Assembly: GCA_911728435.2 (NCBI GenBank)
Contig: OU452204.1
Location: 17,484,001-17,548,000, forward strand
Direction: 5' to 3'
DNA from: Apoderus coryli
Taxonomy: Eukaryota > Arthropoda > Insecta > Coleoptera > Attelabidae
DNA length: 64,000 bases
Shown here piece by piece: positions 44,536-55,812 of this stretch (the stretch's first letter is position 1; every line of letters starts with the position of its first letter). Position numbers and translations under genes: made by a program. Under the pieces are notes generated by a model. That model did not search any database, was not told the origin of the DNA, and saw nothing but the letters and a program-made list of their open reading frames with translations.

Positions 44536-45564
44536 GTGACAATTTCGTGCGATTATTTTTACAACTTTCGACGTGGATTAACTCAGCAACAGTGCATGGA
44601 TGACCTTAATGCAATTTTTGGCGATGAAGCTCTATCAAGGACCAGTGTTTATGGATGGTATGGTGAATTCAATCGTGGTCGTAGTTCACTCCAAGACGAA
44701 TTTCGTGAAGCTCGTCCAAAATCAGTTGTTGTTCCGAAAACCATTGAAGCTGTGCGCGAACTGATATTGCAAGAGCGTCATGTGACCTATCAAGAGATCG
44801 AGACAACCTTAGGCATTAGCATACATTCAATATTGCATAAACATTTGACTGTCAAAAACGTTTGTTCGCGTTGGATCCCAAACAATTTGTCAATCGCTCA
44901 AAAAAACGCTCGTGTCGATTGGTCGAAAGAAATGCTCAAAAAATACGATCGCGGTGCTTCGAAACATGTCTATGACATCGTGACAGGTGATGAATCGTGG
45001 ATTTACGCGTATGAGCCCGAAAGTAAACAGCACTCGACTGCATGGGTGTTTCAAGACGAGCCAAATCCAACAAAAGTTGTTCGCGCACGAAGCACTTCCA
45101 AGCAAATGGTCGCCTGTTTTTTCGGAAAAACTGGACATGTCGCAATCGTACCACTAGAACAACGCAGAACAGTCAATTCTGAGTGGTACACAACCATTTG
45201 TTTGCCAGTTGTCTTCCAAGAAATCAGGAAAACCAACCGCCGAAGACAGATCACTCTTCACCACGACAATGCGAGTTCTCACACATCGGCTCAAACAACT
45301 GCATTTTTGAGCACCCAAAACATCGATTTGATGAGTCATCCGCCGTATAGTCCTGCCTTGGCACCGAATGACTTCTTTTTATTCCACTACGTAAAAAAGA
45401 AACTGAGAGGTCAACGTTTTTCGACACCTGAAGAAGCGGTTGCTGCATTCAGAATGCATGTTTTGGAGATACCTCAATCAGAGTGGCAAAACTGCTTCGA
45501 CAATTGGTTCAAACGCATGCAAAAGTGTATAGATCTTCATGGGGAATATTTTGAAAAACAATAA
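44536..45564 (+). CDS. Mariner transposase, long open frame, 5'-truncated element
   Basis: The cut-and-paste transposase would bind the element ends and insert at TA. The frame is open for 342 codons, but codon 1 is GTG; the first ATG is codon 21 (44596), so a natural N-terminus is missing or damaged. An N-terminal HTH region (about residues 10-60, FRRGLTQQQC, SVYGWYGEFNRGRSS) and a second helix region with GRPK-like EARPKSVVV are seen. The triad is D152 (TGDESW), D244 (HHDN) and D279 (APND), giving DD34D spacing. A three-residue gap after LGIS is shown by comparison with the 58.9-kb copy (LGISGTSIHSIL). The stop is followed by AATAAAG and a 3' terminus with AAAAGGCAACCCTCGTA, ending near 45602. 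No 5' TIR precedes it; BEL/Pao sequence does. Activity is unlikely. Confidence 0.9.
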   Translation: MTISCDYFYNFRRGLTQQQCMDDLNAIFGDEALSRTSVYGWYGEFNRGRSSLQDEFREARPKSVVVPKTIEAVRELILQERHVTYQEIETTLGISIHSILHKHLTVKNVCSRWIPNNLSIAQKNARVDWSKEMLKKYDRGASKHVYDIVTGDESWIYAYEPESKQHSTAWVFQDEPNPTKVVRARSTSKQMVACFFGKTGHVAIVPLEQRRTVNSEWYTTICLPVVFQEIRKTNRRRQITLHHDNASSHTSAQTTAFLSTQNIDLMSHPPYSPALAPNDFFLFHYVKKKLRGQRFSTPEEAVAAFRMHVLEIPQSEWQNCFDNWFKRMQKCIDLHGEYFEKQ

Positions 45565-45574
45565 AGTGATGTTC

Positions 45575-45602
45575 GATATATAAATAAAAGGCAACCCTCG
45601 TA
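45575..45602 (+). repeat. Mariner 3' terminal inverted repeat
   Basis: ATAAATAAAAGGCAACCCTC and then GTA. The matching 5' terminus, TACGAGGGTTGCC on the minus strand, is found only at 59053-59090. Confidence 0.8.
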
Positions 45603-46783
45603 GTTACTTAACAAAAGTAACTATTTATTATATTATTGTGGTTTCCTGTAAATTTCTGCGACTGGGAATAAACTGTACTATCATATATGCTTGTCTCATT
45701 TAAAATTTAAAGTTAGAAATTGACTGGACTATGTTGTTTTGCCTGCGTGTGTTCCTTCCTGCCTTCACCCGTGTATAATACGAAGTTATTACTGTTGCGA
45801 AGATTTTAATGCACATTTACCGGGAGAAAATGTTGGAATTTGTAATTGGAGATATTCCGAGGTGGTTTAAACGGGTCTCAACACGGGCTTAGCGAAAGAT
45901 AACAAGCGAAAGAACGTAACAAAATAAATAAACATATTAATATTGTATACCCCATTCTGTTTCTATTATATTATGCTGTCTACATCCGCTAAGCTGGATA
46001 TCCAGAGTGCAATGTTTTCTACTGTGTTTATTTTAAATTTTGAAATAATAATAATAAAGTATAAGTTCATAATTCGATGAATATATTATTGTATTACTTA
46101 ATTTTATGCAATACTCCTAATAGTAAACAGAAAGCCAAAAATGAAAAACGAAAGCTTGTAAGTTGGGAAAAACATTCGCGGCAGCTGGGAATCGAACCCA
46201 CTGCTCACGTTATCCGGGCAAATGCTTTCAGCATAAAGCTACCGAAGCTATGCTGTATTATTGCGGTTTTCTTACTGATGTTTCGACCTTCAAATCGGAG
46301 GCATCAAAGACACAGATCTCGTCGCATTGTATCATCTACAGCATGGCGGATTAAATATACACAGAGAAAACATTCGAATGTGTTTTCCATTGGTTCAAAG
46401 CACCGAAGGGACGTTCTAATTTAAGCGGGATTTTTGAGTTTTTTAAACTCCAAAACGATATGACCGTTAAGAGAATCAGTAGCTGGAAATGGCATAACAT
46501 CCAGAGTGTACCTCAAAAACACCGAAAAAATTAAAGGGGGTGATTTGGTGATTGGGTATATAATTTTTTGAAACAAGCATCCCTTGAAAAAATAAAAAAA
46601 ATGTCCTTTTTTAATTTCCCTGTATATTAGGATAGCGAAAAGAACCCTGGTGAAACTACACTTTACGAAATTGTTTCAACCCTAAAGTATTGAAATAATT
46701 AACCCTTAGGACATTTAGAAAAAATTTTTTTCGATAAAACTTTTTTCTTTCCAAAATTAGTTATGCCTGAAAAGGCCAAAAAA
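45603..46783. other. No gene seen; tRNA-like insert
   Basis: Apart from the tRNA-like segment at 46179-46244, nothing is recognised. A 115-codon frame at 46077-46424 runs across that segment and is therefore not believed. Confidence 0.5.
46179..46244 (-). ncRNA. tRNA-like sequence or SINE head
   Basis: On the minus strand CGGTAGC at the 5' end pairs with GCTGCCG at the 3' end over seven positions, with one wobble. A TGGG-TTCGATT-CCCA T-arm with a B-box lies just inside. The anticodon arm is unclear, and at 66 nt it is short for a tRNA. A tRNA-derived SINE head is likely. Confidence 0.4.
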
Positions 46784-48382
46784 TTGAAATCTGTTTTCCT
46801 AATAATGGGGTCGTGAAATTTACGCAGGACAATGATATTATGAAGGGCTATTTGCATGCCAAACGACCTTCTTCGGAACGGTCATTAAGGATAGTTTCTT
46901 AGGTCTTGATTAGGTCCTGTATGATAGCGTCCTATACCAAACCAAGGCCCCAAAAAATTTAAATCTGTTTTCCTAATAATAGGGTCGTGAAATTTACGCA
47001 GGACAATGATATTATGAAGGACTATTTGCATGCCAAACGACATTCTTCGGAACGGTCATTAAGGATAGTTTCTTAGGTCTTGATTAGGTCCTGTATGATA
47101 GGGTCCTATACCAAACCAAGGCCCCAAAAAATTGAAATCTGTTTTCCTAATAATGGGGTCGTGAAATTTACGCAGGACAATGATCGATATTATGAAGGGC
47201 TATTTGCATGCCATACGACATTCTTCGGAACGGTCATTAAGGATAATTTCTTAGGTCTTGATTAGGTCCTGTATGATAGCGTCCTATACCAAACCAAGGC
47301 CCCAAAAAATTGAAATCTGTTTTCCTAATAATGGGGTCGTGAAATTTACGCAGGACAATGATATTATGAAGGACTATTTGCATGCCAAACGACATTCTTC
47401 GGAACGGTCATTAAGGATAGTTTCTTAGGTCTTGATTAGGTCCTGTATGATAGCGTCCTATACCAAACCAAGGCCCCAAAAAATTGAAATCTCTTTTCCT
47501 AATAATGGGGTCGTGAAATTTACGCAGGACAATGATATTATGAAGGACTATTTGCATGCCAAACGACATTCTTCGGAACGGTCATTAAGGATAGTTTCGT
47601 AGGTCTTGATTATGTCCTGTATGATAGGGTCCTATACCAAACCAAGGCCCCAAAAAATTGAAATCTGTTTTCCTAATAATGGGGTCGTGAAATTTACGCA
47701 GGACAATGATCGATATTATGAAGGGCTATTTGCATGCCATACGACATTCTTCGGAACGGTCATTAAGGATAATTTCTTAGGTCTTGATTAGGTCCTGTAT
47801 GATAGCGTCCTATACCAAACCAAGGCCCCAAAAAATTGAAATCTGTTTTCCTAATAATGGGGTCGTGAAATTTACGCAGGACAATGATATTATGAAGGGC
47901 TATTTGCATGCCAAACGACATTCTTTGGAACGGTCATTAAGCATAGTTTCTTAGGTCTTGATTAGGTCCTGTATGATAGCGTCCTATACCAAACCAAGGC
48001 CCCAAAAAATTGAAATCTGTTTTCCTAATAATGGGGTCGTGAAATCTACGCAGGACAATGATATTATGAAGGGCTATCTGCATGCCAAACGACATTCTTC
48101 GGAACTGTCATTAAGGATAGTTTCTTAGGTCTTGATTAGGTCCTGTATGATAGCGTCCTATACCAAACCAAGGCCCCAAAAAATTGAAATCTGTTTTCCT
48201 AATAATGGGGTCGTGAAATTTACGCAGGACAATGATATTATGAAGGGCTATTTGCATGCCAAACGACATTCTTCGGAACGGTCATTAAGGATAGTTTCTT
48301 AGGTCTTGATTAGGTCCAGTGTGATAGCGTCCTATACGAAACCAAGGCCCCAAAAAATTGAAATCTGTTTTCCTAATAATGG
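46784..48382 (+). repeat. 174-bp satellite array with trimeric higher-order period
   Basis: The marker GGGGTCGTGAAATTTACGCA or close variants starts at 46807, 46981, 47155, 47333, 47507, 47681, 47859, 48033 and 48207, with a truncated copy ending near 48382. The monomer is 174 bp. The third and sixth units are 178 bp because of a CGAT insertion, and both share the variants CATACGAC and GGATAATTTC. They are 526 bp apart, so a three-unit block was duplicated. The 174-bp period is a multiple of three, but the frame contains stops in every unit, so coding is not supported. Confidence 0.95.
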
Positions 48383-49329
48383 ATTTATGAGAAAAAAATC
48401 TTTCTGGTCAATTTCGTATCATTTTCCATATAAAATACGGTGTTGCATTTCATCGGTTTTTTCAACTGGGCTTGAATAGATCAACGATTTCAAATGTCTC
48501 CATGCTCAAAAATCCAAATAATTAAGATGGCCAGTTTACGAGGTCCTCATCAGCCATTTCGTGATTTCCTACCTTTCATTCTAATGAATCCTCGCGTCCT
48601 GCATAAACCAAAATTTTTGCCTAATTTGGAAGTTAAATTTTTTTTTGGGAAAAAAATTTCTTATGTCAAAAATACGTCAGAGTTGAAAAAATTCTAAAAG
48701 TGTAGTCTTACTGTCAGATAATGTTCACCAAGTTCCTTTGCTTTAGCTGAATAATATATACCAATATAATATATATCATATATAATATATATCATATATA
48801 ATATATATCATATATAATATATATCATATATAATATATATCATATATAATATATATCATATATAATATATATCATATATAATATATATCATATATAATAT
48901 ATATCATATAATAATAATACGCGGAAAATAAAAAGGAAAAACAGTTTTCTTTTCAATTTTTGGAGAGGCGTAATTTTTCAGTTGAGGATTTATTCGTTTT
49001 CTCGTAAACAAAGTTAATGACATTTAGAGGAGACTTGAATCATAATTGCATAAATAATCCCAAAAAGCGAATTGGCAATCAACACATTCCAGGCACCAAA
49101 TGTGGGGATATTGCTTATCATTTTACCAGAAAGACCTACATGAAGTTCACACTGCTCCCTGATGCCAATGGATTACTTTTAACATAAAACACGTAAGAAA
49201 ATGACACTGGCAGTGAGGCAGATTACGAGCATGTGCGTTTTTCTCAGATCCCTGACAACTGGCCAATGCGCGAAGGCTCAATAACTAAGAATGCGCGAAC
49301 CTTCATAAAGACAAACCCGTTTATTCTTC
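48383..49329. other. No gene seen; 16-bp AT array inside
   Basis: Flank of the satellite, the AT-rich tandem array, then unassigned sequence. Confidence 0.5.
48757..48909 (+). repeat. 16-bp tandem repeat, about 9 copies
   Basis: The unit TCATATATAATATATA repeats exactly every 16 bases, with little variation. The unit is nearly self-complementary, so the array can form many small hairpins. Confidence 0.95.
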
Positions 49330-49965
49330 TTATTGTGTCCTGTCAGGTCTCCCTGACGTTGGCAATCACGATGGCGAACTGATCCCTGTCTTCACCCACT
49401 CTAAACAATTATTCGACGCTATGTATGCCTGTCCATTTCCGGATGTTCTTTAACCAGGAGATTTCTTCCTACGCCCTTCTATTTTGCCCTTCATTATAAG
49501 CTGTAGGGTCCGGTAACGATTCCCTCTGAGAACATGGCCAAGTTTTCGGCATTTAACTGTTGTTAAAAGTTCACGAACTGTATTTGCCCTGGCTAAGACT
49601 GCTTCATTTCTTTGCAAAGCCACCCATGGTACTCTTATCATTCGTCTAATGCCTTTAGACGGTTGATTGTGGCAGCTTTCAGTGTCCAGACTTCAGCTCC
49701 GTACAACAGCACAGACGAAAAGTAACATTTAATAATAATAATAAAGGACTTTATTAAAGGGCGAGTTTCAGTACAGTGGCAGTTGTCACTGTTCTGTTCA
49801 GCTCAATCATTCTTTGTCGCAGATTTAGGTTCAGGCTGTCATTACAAAACAGGAATCTCATCTTCTGGAATGTTGTACGGGCCGATTCAATCCTGCCTCT
49901 AATTTCCTTATCCGGGTCAAGTTGCTCGGAGATGTAGCAACCGAGGTATTTAAAATTGGATAGTC
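49330..49965 (-). mobile_element. RTE-like LINE remnant, split by a short insertion
   Basis: The minus strand reads FKYLGCYISEQLDPDKEIRG and RIESARTTFQKMRFLFCNDS, ending at RQRMIEL. It is interrupted and resumes with KCYFSSVLLYGAEVWTLKAA, then MIRVPWVALQRNEAVLARAN and LQLIMKGKIEGRRKKSPG. The interruption (about 49738-49805) ends in AATAAAGTCC and an (ATT)n tail in sense, which looks like the 3' end of another retroelement. The C-terminal GRKK-SWL block is shifted. Confidence 0.8.
49738..49805 (-). mobile_element. Short retroelement 3' end inserted in an RTE-like LINE
   Basis: In sense (minus) the insert ends CCCTTTAATAAAGTCCTTTA and a (TTA)n tail. RTE-like coding similarity stops on one side and resumes on the other. 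The tail matches the type at 33551 and 53248. Confidence 0.55.
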
Positions 49966-51439
49966 AAACCCCTTTACGGAGCCTTATAACACCATTAAAG
50001 ACATGGAACTGTCTAAAGTTTTAAGATCTGGCGGGTTTATTAGGAGTGATAAATACCCGATTTTTACGATCATGCATCAAATAGGCCGACAGGACTGACA
50101 TCGTTTTTACACACGACACAATTTAAGTAAAAGGCGTACTGATTGTTTAAATCCTCGTATACAGAGTACTCGACTACAAAAGTATGGCTGACATTAAATA
50201 TCAATGGACATGTAGATCTGTGGAAAGTTGGAATAAAAAAAGGTTCAAGTCAGTTAGCTGCTCAGTCGTTCGAATAGTTTTCCTTATCGCTCTCGTCTCG
50301 GTCATTGGATGAAAATCCGTTCTACTACTTTTATTGTTCTTGTAAAAATCAAATAAGCCACAAGCATCATCGACCTATTTCTTATTCTGCTAACTAGAGC
50401 AAAACAAACAACGAAAAAATAAAACTGTAACTCTGTGCACTATTCCATAGTTTCAAACCTCAATTCGACATGGTTTTCCTGTTCCCTCGTCAACTCTACC
50501 TTTAACCGATTCTTATTTTTCTTTGTGAACTTCCACGTAGACGTAAAATCAAAGTTAGCAAACGGTTGTCGGCAGTTGTTTCCTGTTTGTACCTAGACAC
50601 AGTAGTGTGTACATACACTGTACTGTACGTTAGAGGTTAAGGAAACGACTGGAAGGAACATCAAAGGCATTGCCTGCCAAAGGTAACTTGATAATATACA
50701 GATACATTGATATATAGTGTCTCAAATTCAATCTGCAGGATGAATATACTATAGTTACATCTCTCTGATTTATACCAGAAATTCAATAAATTGGTAGGTA
50801 AACACGAATATGATTTGTAAATTGAAAGAAAAATGAATTTTTCTACGACTGTCTTTAAATGCCTTTATTATATGTTCAATCATGATTTGAAAATGTAGTA
50901 CATTGTAATGCTGTTTTTCATTTACCCGTGCACAATAAATATTTCCCACTAGTTGCCTAGCAACTAGTGGGAAATATTCATTACGCACGGGTAAATTTCT
51001 TGGTAATGACAAAAGTAGCGTCGGTCATTGACAGTTTAGCTATTTATAATTAATAATAATTATAATTAAGTATTTCGCTAATTTCAAAACACAAAAACAG
51101 TGATAGTGAATATCGTCTAACACGACCTAGTCAATTTAATACTTCTAACTTATCGTATTTAGGCTTACGAACAGGGGTAAGTTTCGGAAAACAAATATTT
51201 TCCTAAAAATTATGTTAAATTTATTCAAAAGCATTAAAACAGCCGAATAAAAAGTATAGTGTGAAACTCATCTGAAATAACCATTTCCTACTCGTATGAT
51301 TTGCAGCACTCGCCCCATGTCCCCAATTCGCTCACAAATTTTGGCCATGTCTTTCTGAAACACCCTGTATAATATAATAATACAAAAAATGTAGTTTAGG
51401 CACTCCATATCTTCTAGAGACGACGATTTCAACCGACAA
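49966..51439. other. No gene seen; foldback at 50.9 kb
   Basis: Nothing coding is recognised. The hairpin at 50921-50995 is listed separately. An AACACCCTGTATAATATAAT element-end motif lies near 51360. Confidence 0.5.
50921..50995. repeat. 36-bp-arm hairpin with 3-nt loop
   Basis: TTTACCCGTGC at the left edge is inverted at the right edge (GCACGGGTAAA). The arms run to the centre at 50957-50959 with only three mismatches in 36. Confidence 0.9.
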
Positions 51440-51545
51440 TATAACCACTATACCTCTTATCATCATGGGAATTCCGCAGGGGTCAATCCTGGGTCCCGTT
51501 GTTTCAGATATTTGTTACAAAATCGCCCTCAAATTACCCGAAAGG
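51440..51545 (+). mobile_element. LINE RT motif B scrap
   Basis: ITTIPLIIMGIPQGSILGPV is the conserved RT motif B; neither flank extends it clearly. Confidence 0.6.
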
Positions 51546-52499
51546 GTTGAGACAACAAATTCGTTTTACTAAAACGTACGAAATTAATAGATTTCCCTGA
51601 AAAAAATGATCAACAAATCAAATTTCAACACGATGATAATTGTTTTCGTTAAGGTTCTTGCTCTGATCCAAGAAAGAACGACTTCAATTGCTCATTCTGC
51701 TCTGTTTCAGACGATGCGAAAAATTATAGCCTCAGGTCGATTGACAATAACGTTTATCATGATGAAAATCGTCCGGAGGATCGCCTCTTAAATATGATCA
51801 TGCGTTGTAATATTTTCTTGCATTGAAAACACATTTTTAATAGAAGCATGGTACATCTAAAGTCGACCAAAATATCACCCCCGGAATCTGGATATTGTCC
51901 CTGTCGTCAACAAAACGCCTAAAAGGAACGTTTCCCCCACATGATAGGGACATTTAACCTGGAGGGCTGCGTGCCTACCATGTTACCACCATGTTTTAGA
52001 CCATGTTACCACCATGTTTTAGACACCTATGTCAGTAAATTGATACGGATATTCTGTATCTACCTAATGCTTTTAGTAGTTTATATACAGAGCGAATCAA
52101 AATTATATTTTAAATGACATTTCTAAAATGAATACGAAGACAATATTATAGCCTCGATGTTCTTCATCTGCACTGATACTGTTAAATTTATATAAAATGC
52201 TAATTCCACAAGACCTGATTAAAATAAGCCAACACCGCTTGCTTATACACGGTGTATTTTTTAAGAAATCAATGACTATGAAAAGGACCGCGCGATCTTT
52301 CGAGAATGTTATAAAAACCATGACTCGGCTCATTTCCAACTCAACGAGCACGTCAATAAACAACTGGAGTACAAAAAAATCCAAAATGCGAGCATGAAAA
52401 CTCTCCTGAACACGCCCTTCAACCGCCTAAAGCCACTGTATGGGTTGCGATGTAGATGCAATTACAGTAAATTCAGAACGTTATGTGAAGATTTTATAT
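51546..52499. other. No gene seen; short tandem duplication
   Basis: A 23-bp unit starting CCATGTTACCACCATG is repeated twice exactly at 51978-52023. A TATACACGGTGTATTTTTTA motif lies near 52244. Confidence 0.5.
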
Positions 52500-53275
52500 G
52501 ATTTTTTAATGCCTGGAATGCTCAGTGTGACTCAATATACGGCACCTATTTTCACCCACTTGATAAATTGTTCCTTCCTTGATGGTGAATTTCCGCAATT
52601 ATTGAAACTAGCCAAAGTCATGCCCATTTTTAAGAAGGATTGTTCTTCTCAAAAATTTTAGAAAATGCATTCTATAACGGATTCGTAATATATACTAATA
52701 ATATACTTTGGACAAAAAATCGGTTTGTCCACATGTTAATGGTGTGTTGATGAGTTTGGAACAGAGAGAGGTTTGTTTTTTGATTAAAGATTTGAGACCG
52801 CAAACCACACTAAAATTTTATCTAAATTTCATAATTTTGGTATTCGAGTCACATTCTTAGCTTGGATTGCTTCATATTTATCTGGCAGGAAACAAAAAGT
52901 AAGTCTAAACAATAATGGTACCATATTGGAGTCATCGGTTCTTGAGATTGATGTTGGCGTTTTCCAGGGCAGTACGCTGGGACCACTGATTTTTATTCCG
53001 ATATAACAACACAAATAAAATCCACACATAACACTTTTTGCAGATGATAACATTGCCAATTTAAGTTCAAAAGAGGACGAATGTAATAATAACGATCTAG
53101 CACTGAATATCAAAAAGGCTAGCCACATACACTAGGGAGGTTAGAATCCACAATAAGAATTGCTGTGTTGCCCAGAGAGGGATGGTTGCTGTGATTTATC
53201 TATTTTTTGTTTAATTTCTGACGCATTCTATGTACTACTATTGTACCTCACGAATAAAGACAGTTATTATTATTA
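52500..53275 (+). mobile_element. CR1/Jockey-like LINE remnant, several RT motifs
   Basis: FTHLINCSFLDGEFPQLLKL followed by AKVMPIFKKD is the segment before the RT core. After a deletion come VTFLAWIASYLSGRKQKVSL, EIDVGVFQGSTLGPLIF (VPQG is now VFQG) and LFADDNIANLSSKEDE, the catalytic box with both aspartates. The 3' part is truncated and ends CGAATAAAGACAG and (TTA)n near 53246-53275. Stops and frameshifts occur between blocks. Confidence 0.8.
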
Positions 53276-55389
53276 CAACATTATCCCTGGCAAATTAATC
53301 TCCTGGGCAGATGACATAAATGGGCCTCCAGTTTTGAGCCGCATGGATTTCTGTTATAAGGATATGTCAAATCTAAAGTGTAATAAGTGAGGAAAGAAAC
53401 AAAATCCCGATGGCAGCCAGTCGATTTATATATTTTTTATTTACACACCCATTATTAATAAACAAATAATAGAATATTCTGACTGTCGCCAAATATAACC
53501 AAAGTGTCATATTGACAGTTATTTTAACTCAAATACCCTTTATACTATAATACATAGGGTAAGCACGGTCTTACTGTTATTTCACCAGGTGTTTATTTGT
53601 CAAAAATAATTACATGTGTAGCGGGTGATGATATTTTTTTTATTTGTTGTTACCTTATATTGTCTTACGTTTACTTAAATATGCCAGCGATGAAAAAAAC
53701 TCTCCAAATAAACATTGTAGAGATTTAAGTGCTCTATCATTTGGTATGTAACATCGGTATTTTCAACATTGAAAACAATATGATTTTTGTAAAACTTTGA
53801 CAGGCCGCCATTTTAAAATTAACTCTCCGATATCAATCGCCAACGAACTCACGCGATTCCTTGACCTAGCCGATTTTTTAACCAAATTTTGTTTCGATTG
53901 GTCAAAAAATGCGGCCTACAGTGTACCGCAAAATTTATATCCCATATAATATAAATATAAAAAAAAATAAAAATTCCCATATAATTGGATGTAATTGCAT
54001 ATTTAACTGTAGATTTTAGTTCTGATCAACTTTTCTTAATAACAATTTTCGATATTATCAAAAATGAAGGTACTTTGTTCTTGAGCAAAATTAATATTTT
54101 CGGATATACCTTGTATACGACTGAAAAAATTATAATCTGATGGTTGCATTTTAGGTTTTGAACTAAGCAAAACTTTTTATGAAGAATAACTTTTTTTCGT
54201 AAAATTAATAATAAAAGAGTTTTCCATATGGTAGATATACACTTTTGAACTGAGGTCATTTTTAGGATCCAGGGGTCATGATAAAAAAATAAAAAAATTT
54301 TCAAAATTTCGGTTGTGTCGATCTCCTGAATAGTTAGAAAATATCCATAATGAAATGGCCATCTCACACGGCCTTAAGCGTGTTGGATTGGATTGGTGTT
54401 AAATGATATTATTTTTTAATAATAAATAAAGATTTTTATCGATGGACGTCATCGCTGTTGTTTATTTTGATAAATCAAATATGTGCTTTCTATTGAGACA
54501 GCCTGTATGTTTTCCGCAAGACTTCCAGAACAGTCCAATTCTCGACGATTCTATTTAACAACCTTTAAGTGTTATTGGTCTATCCCGAATAAACCATCCA
54601 AAAATCGCTTGTCACTGTTTTTTTTTTCGTATTGTTAGGCCGCCATGGCCAATGCTTGGAAATCACTGGCTAATTACATTACGGAAATTAAGTAGGTATA
54701 TAACTGCCTTTGAAAACTTGAATTGCATAATAAACGTAACTATAAATAAAATATTTATGTTCTCCCCGCACCCTACATTAAATATATATCCATACTGACT
54801 CATAGGTACATACGTCGTAACGAGACCTACCCTTTTTGTTTCTAGGGTAGCAATTACAATATAAAAATGTATATACAGCGAATGAGTCGAGAGAACGACA
54901 GGTCATAATTTTCCATCCACGACTAACCCAATTACAAATTGTAAAAGTCACGGGACATAGCAATTACGCATAATATATGTACAGTATGGTTCAAAATAAT
55001 TGAGACAATATTACCACTAAAAGTGGTTTAGGTATAAGTACCAAATTATTGATCAGTCCAAGAAAAATGTTGGTAAGGTAAAAAAACAATGTTAATATTA
55101 CCTTTTTACACTGAATGTTCATATGATATTTTGTGAATGTGCCAATGCCTATTTCCTCATTATAAGGAAAAGTGGCAACTAAATGTAGAAATTACCTAAT
55201 ATAATTAAAATAATTTTAAAATGAATCAATTTATCTTTTATTATTATGATACATTCAAGGATTAATCATGAATTAATAATATGTTAATCGTAAATTTATA
55301 TGTTTCATTGAGCAAATTTCTTGGCAATACAATTGATAAAAACTTGTAAACTACGAGAGAAACTGAAAAGTTTCGCAAACGGAATAAAC

Positions 55390-55470
55390 ATAAACTGGCC
55401 TCGAGGCGGGAATAGCTCTCCATATTCAAGTGTAAAAGTAATATTTTTGTGACATTTTCGTCATTTATCT
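55390..55470 (+). repeat. Short dispersed repeat, second copy
   Basis: Shares CCTCGAGGC, AATAGCTCTCCATATT and TTTTCGTCATTTATCT with 24287-24369 in order and spacing. Confidence 0.6.
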
Positions 55471-55782
55471 TTCTCGTAAGAGTCTTGCTATATTTTCAAA
55501 TGTTATTTTAGACATCATCTATTTTTGTTTTAAAGTATCTAAATAAGTAGTTAGCTATGAAAAATGATTCCATATTTCGAGTAAGTTTAGGAATTTTAAA
55601 TCCGTTAAGTGGTTTTGGAGTTATCGTGGATACAAAGTTTTCGGACATAATTTTTTTGCCGTGTATTTTTAACACCAAATCAAATAGGTACTTCAAAGGC
55701 TAAATATATTATTTATTTATATTTATTTAAGATACAACTTTTTTTTTTCCTTTATTTTTCTTGAACCATATATTTATTCGAC

Positions 55783-55812
55783 GTTTCGACAAACAAATTT
55801 TGTCTTCTTCAG
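55783..55812 (-). ncRNA. Hammerhead-ribozyme-like core, well paired
   Basis: On the minus strand CTGAAGA (fits CTGANGA) precedes GACAAA, a short loop and TTTGTC, a perfect six-pair helix in the stem II position, then GAAACGTC. It is the best-formed of the five cores in the window. Stem I and the cleavage triplet are not established. Confidence 0.45.

Noticed and set aside
45154..45448. Several minus-strand open frames across the mariner transposase
   Set aside because: They are shadows of the plus-strand transposase frame and show no independent motif.
46077..46424. 115-codon plus-strand open frame
   Set aside because: It runs straight through a tRNA-like segment on the other strand, so it is most likely chance.
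47080..47791. Two almost identical 61-codon open frames 526 bp apart
   Set aside because: They reflect the duplicated trimer of the 174-bp satellite; other units have stops in the same frame.
52197..52397. 66-codon frame and the opposing 93-codon frame at 52103-52384
   Set aside because: The frames overlap on opposite strands, and neither has a known motif.
54026..54367. 113-codon minus-strand open frame rich in K, I, L, F
   Set aside because: Composition is what AT-rich noncoding DNA gives; no motif seen.
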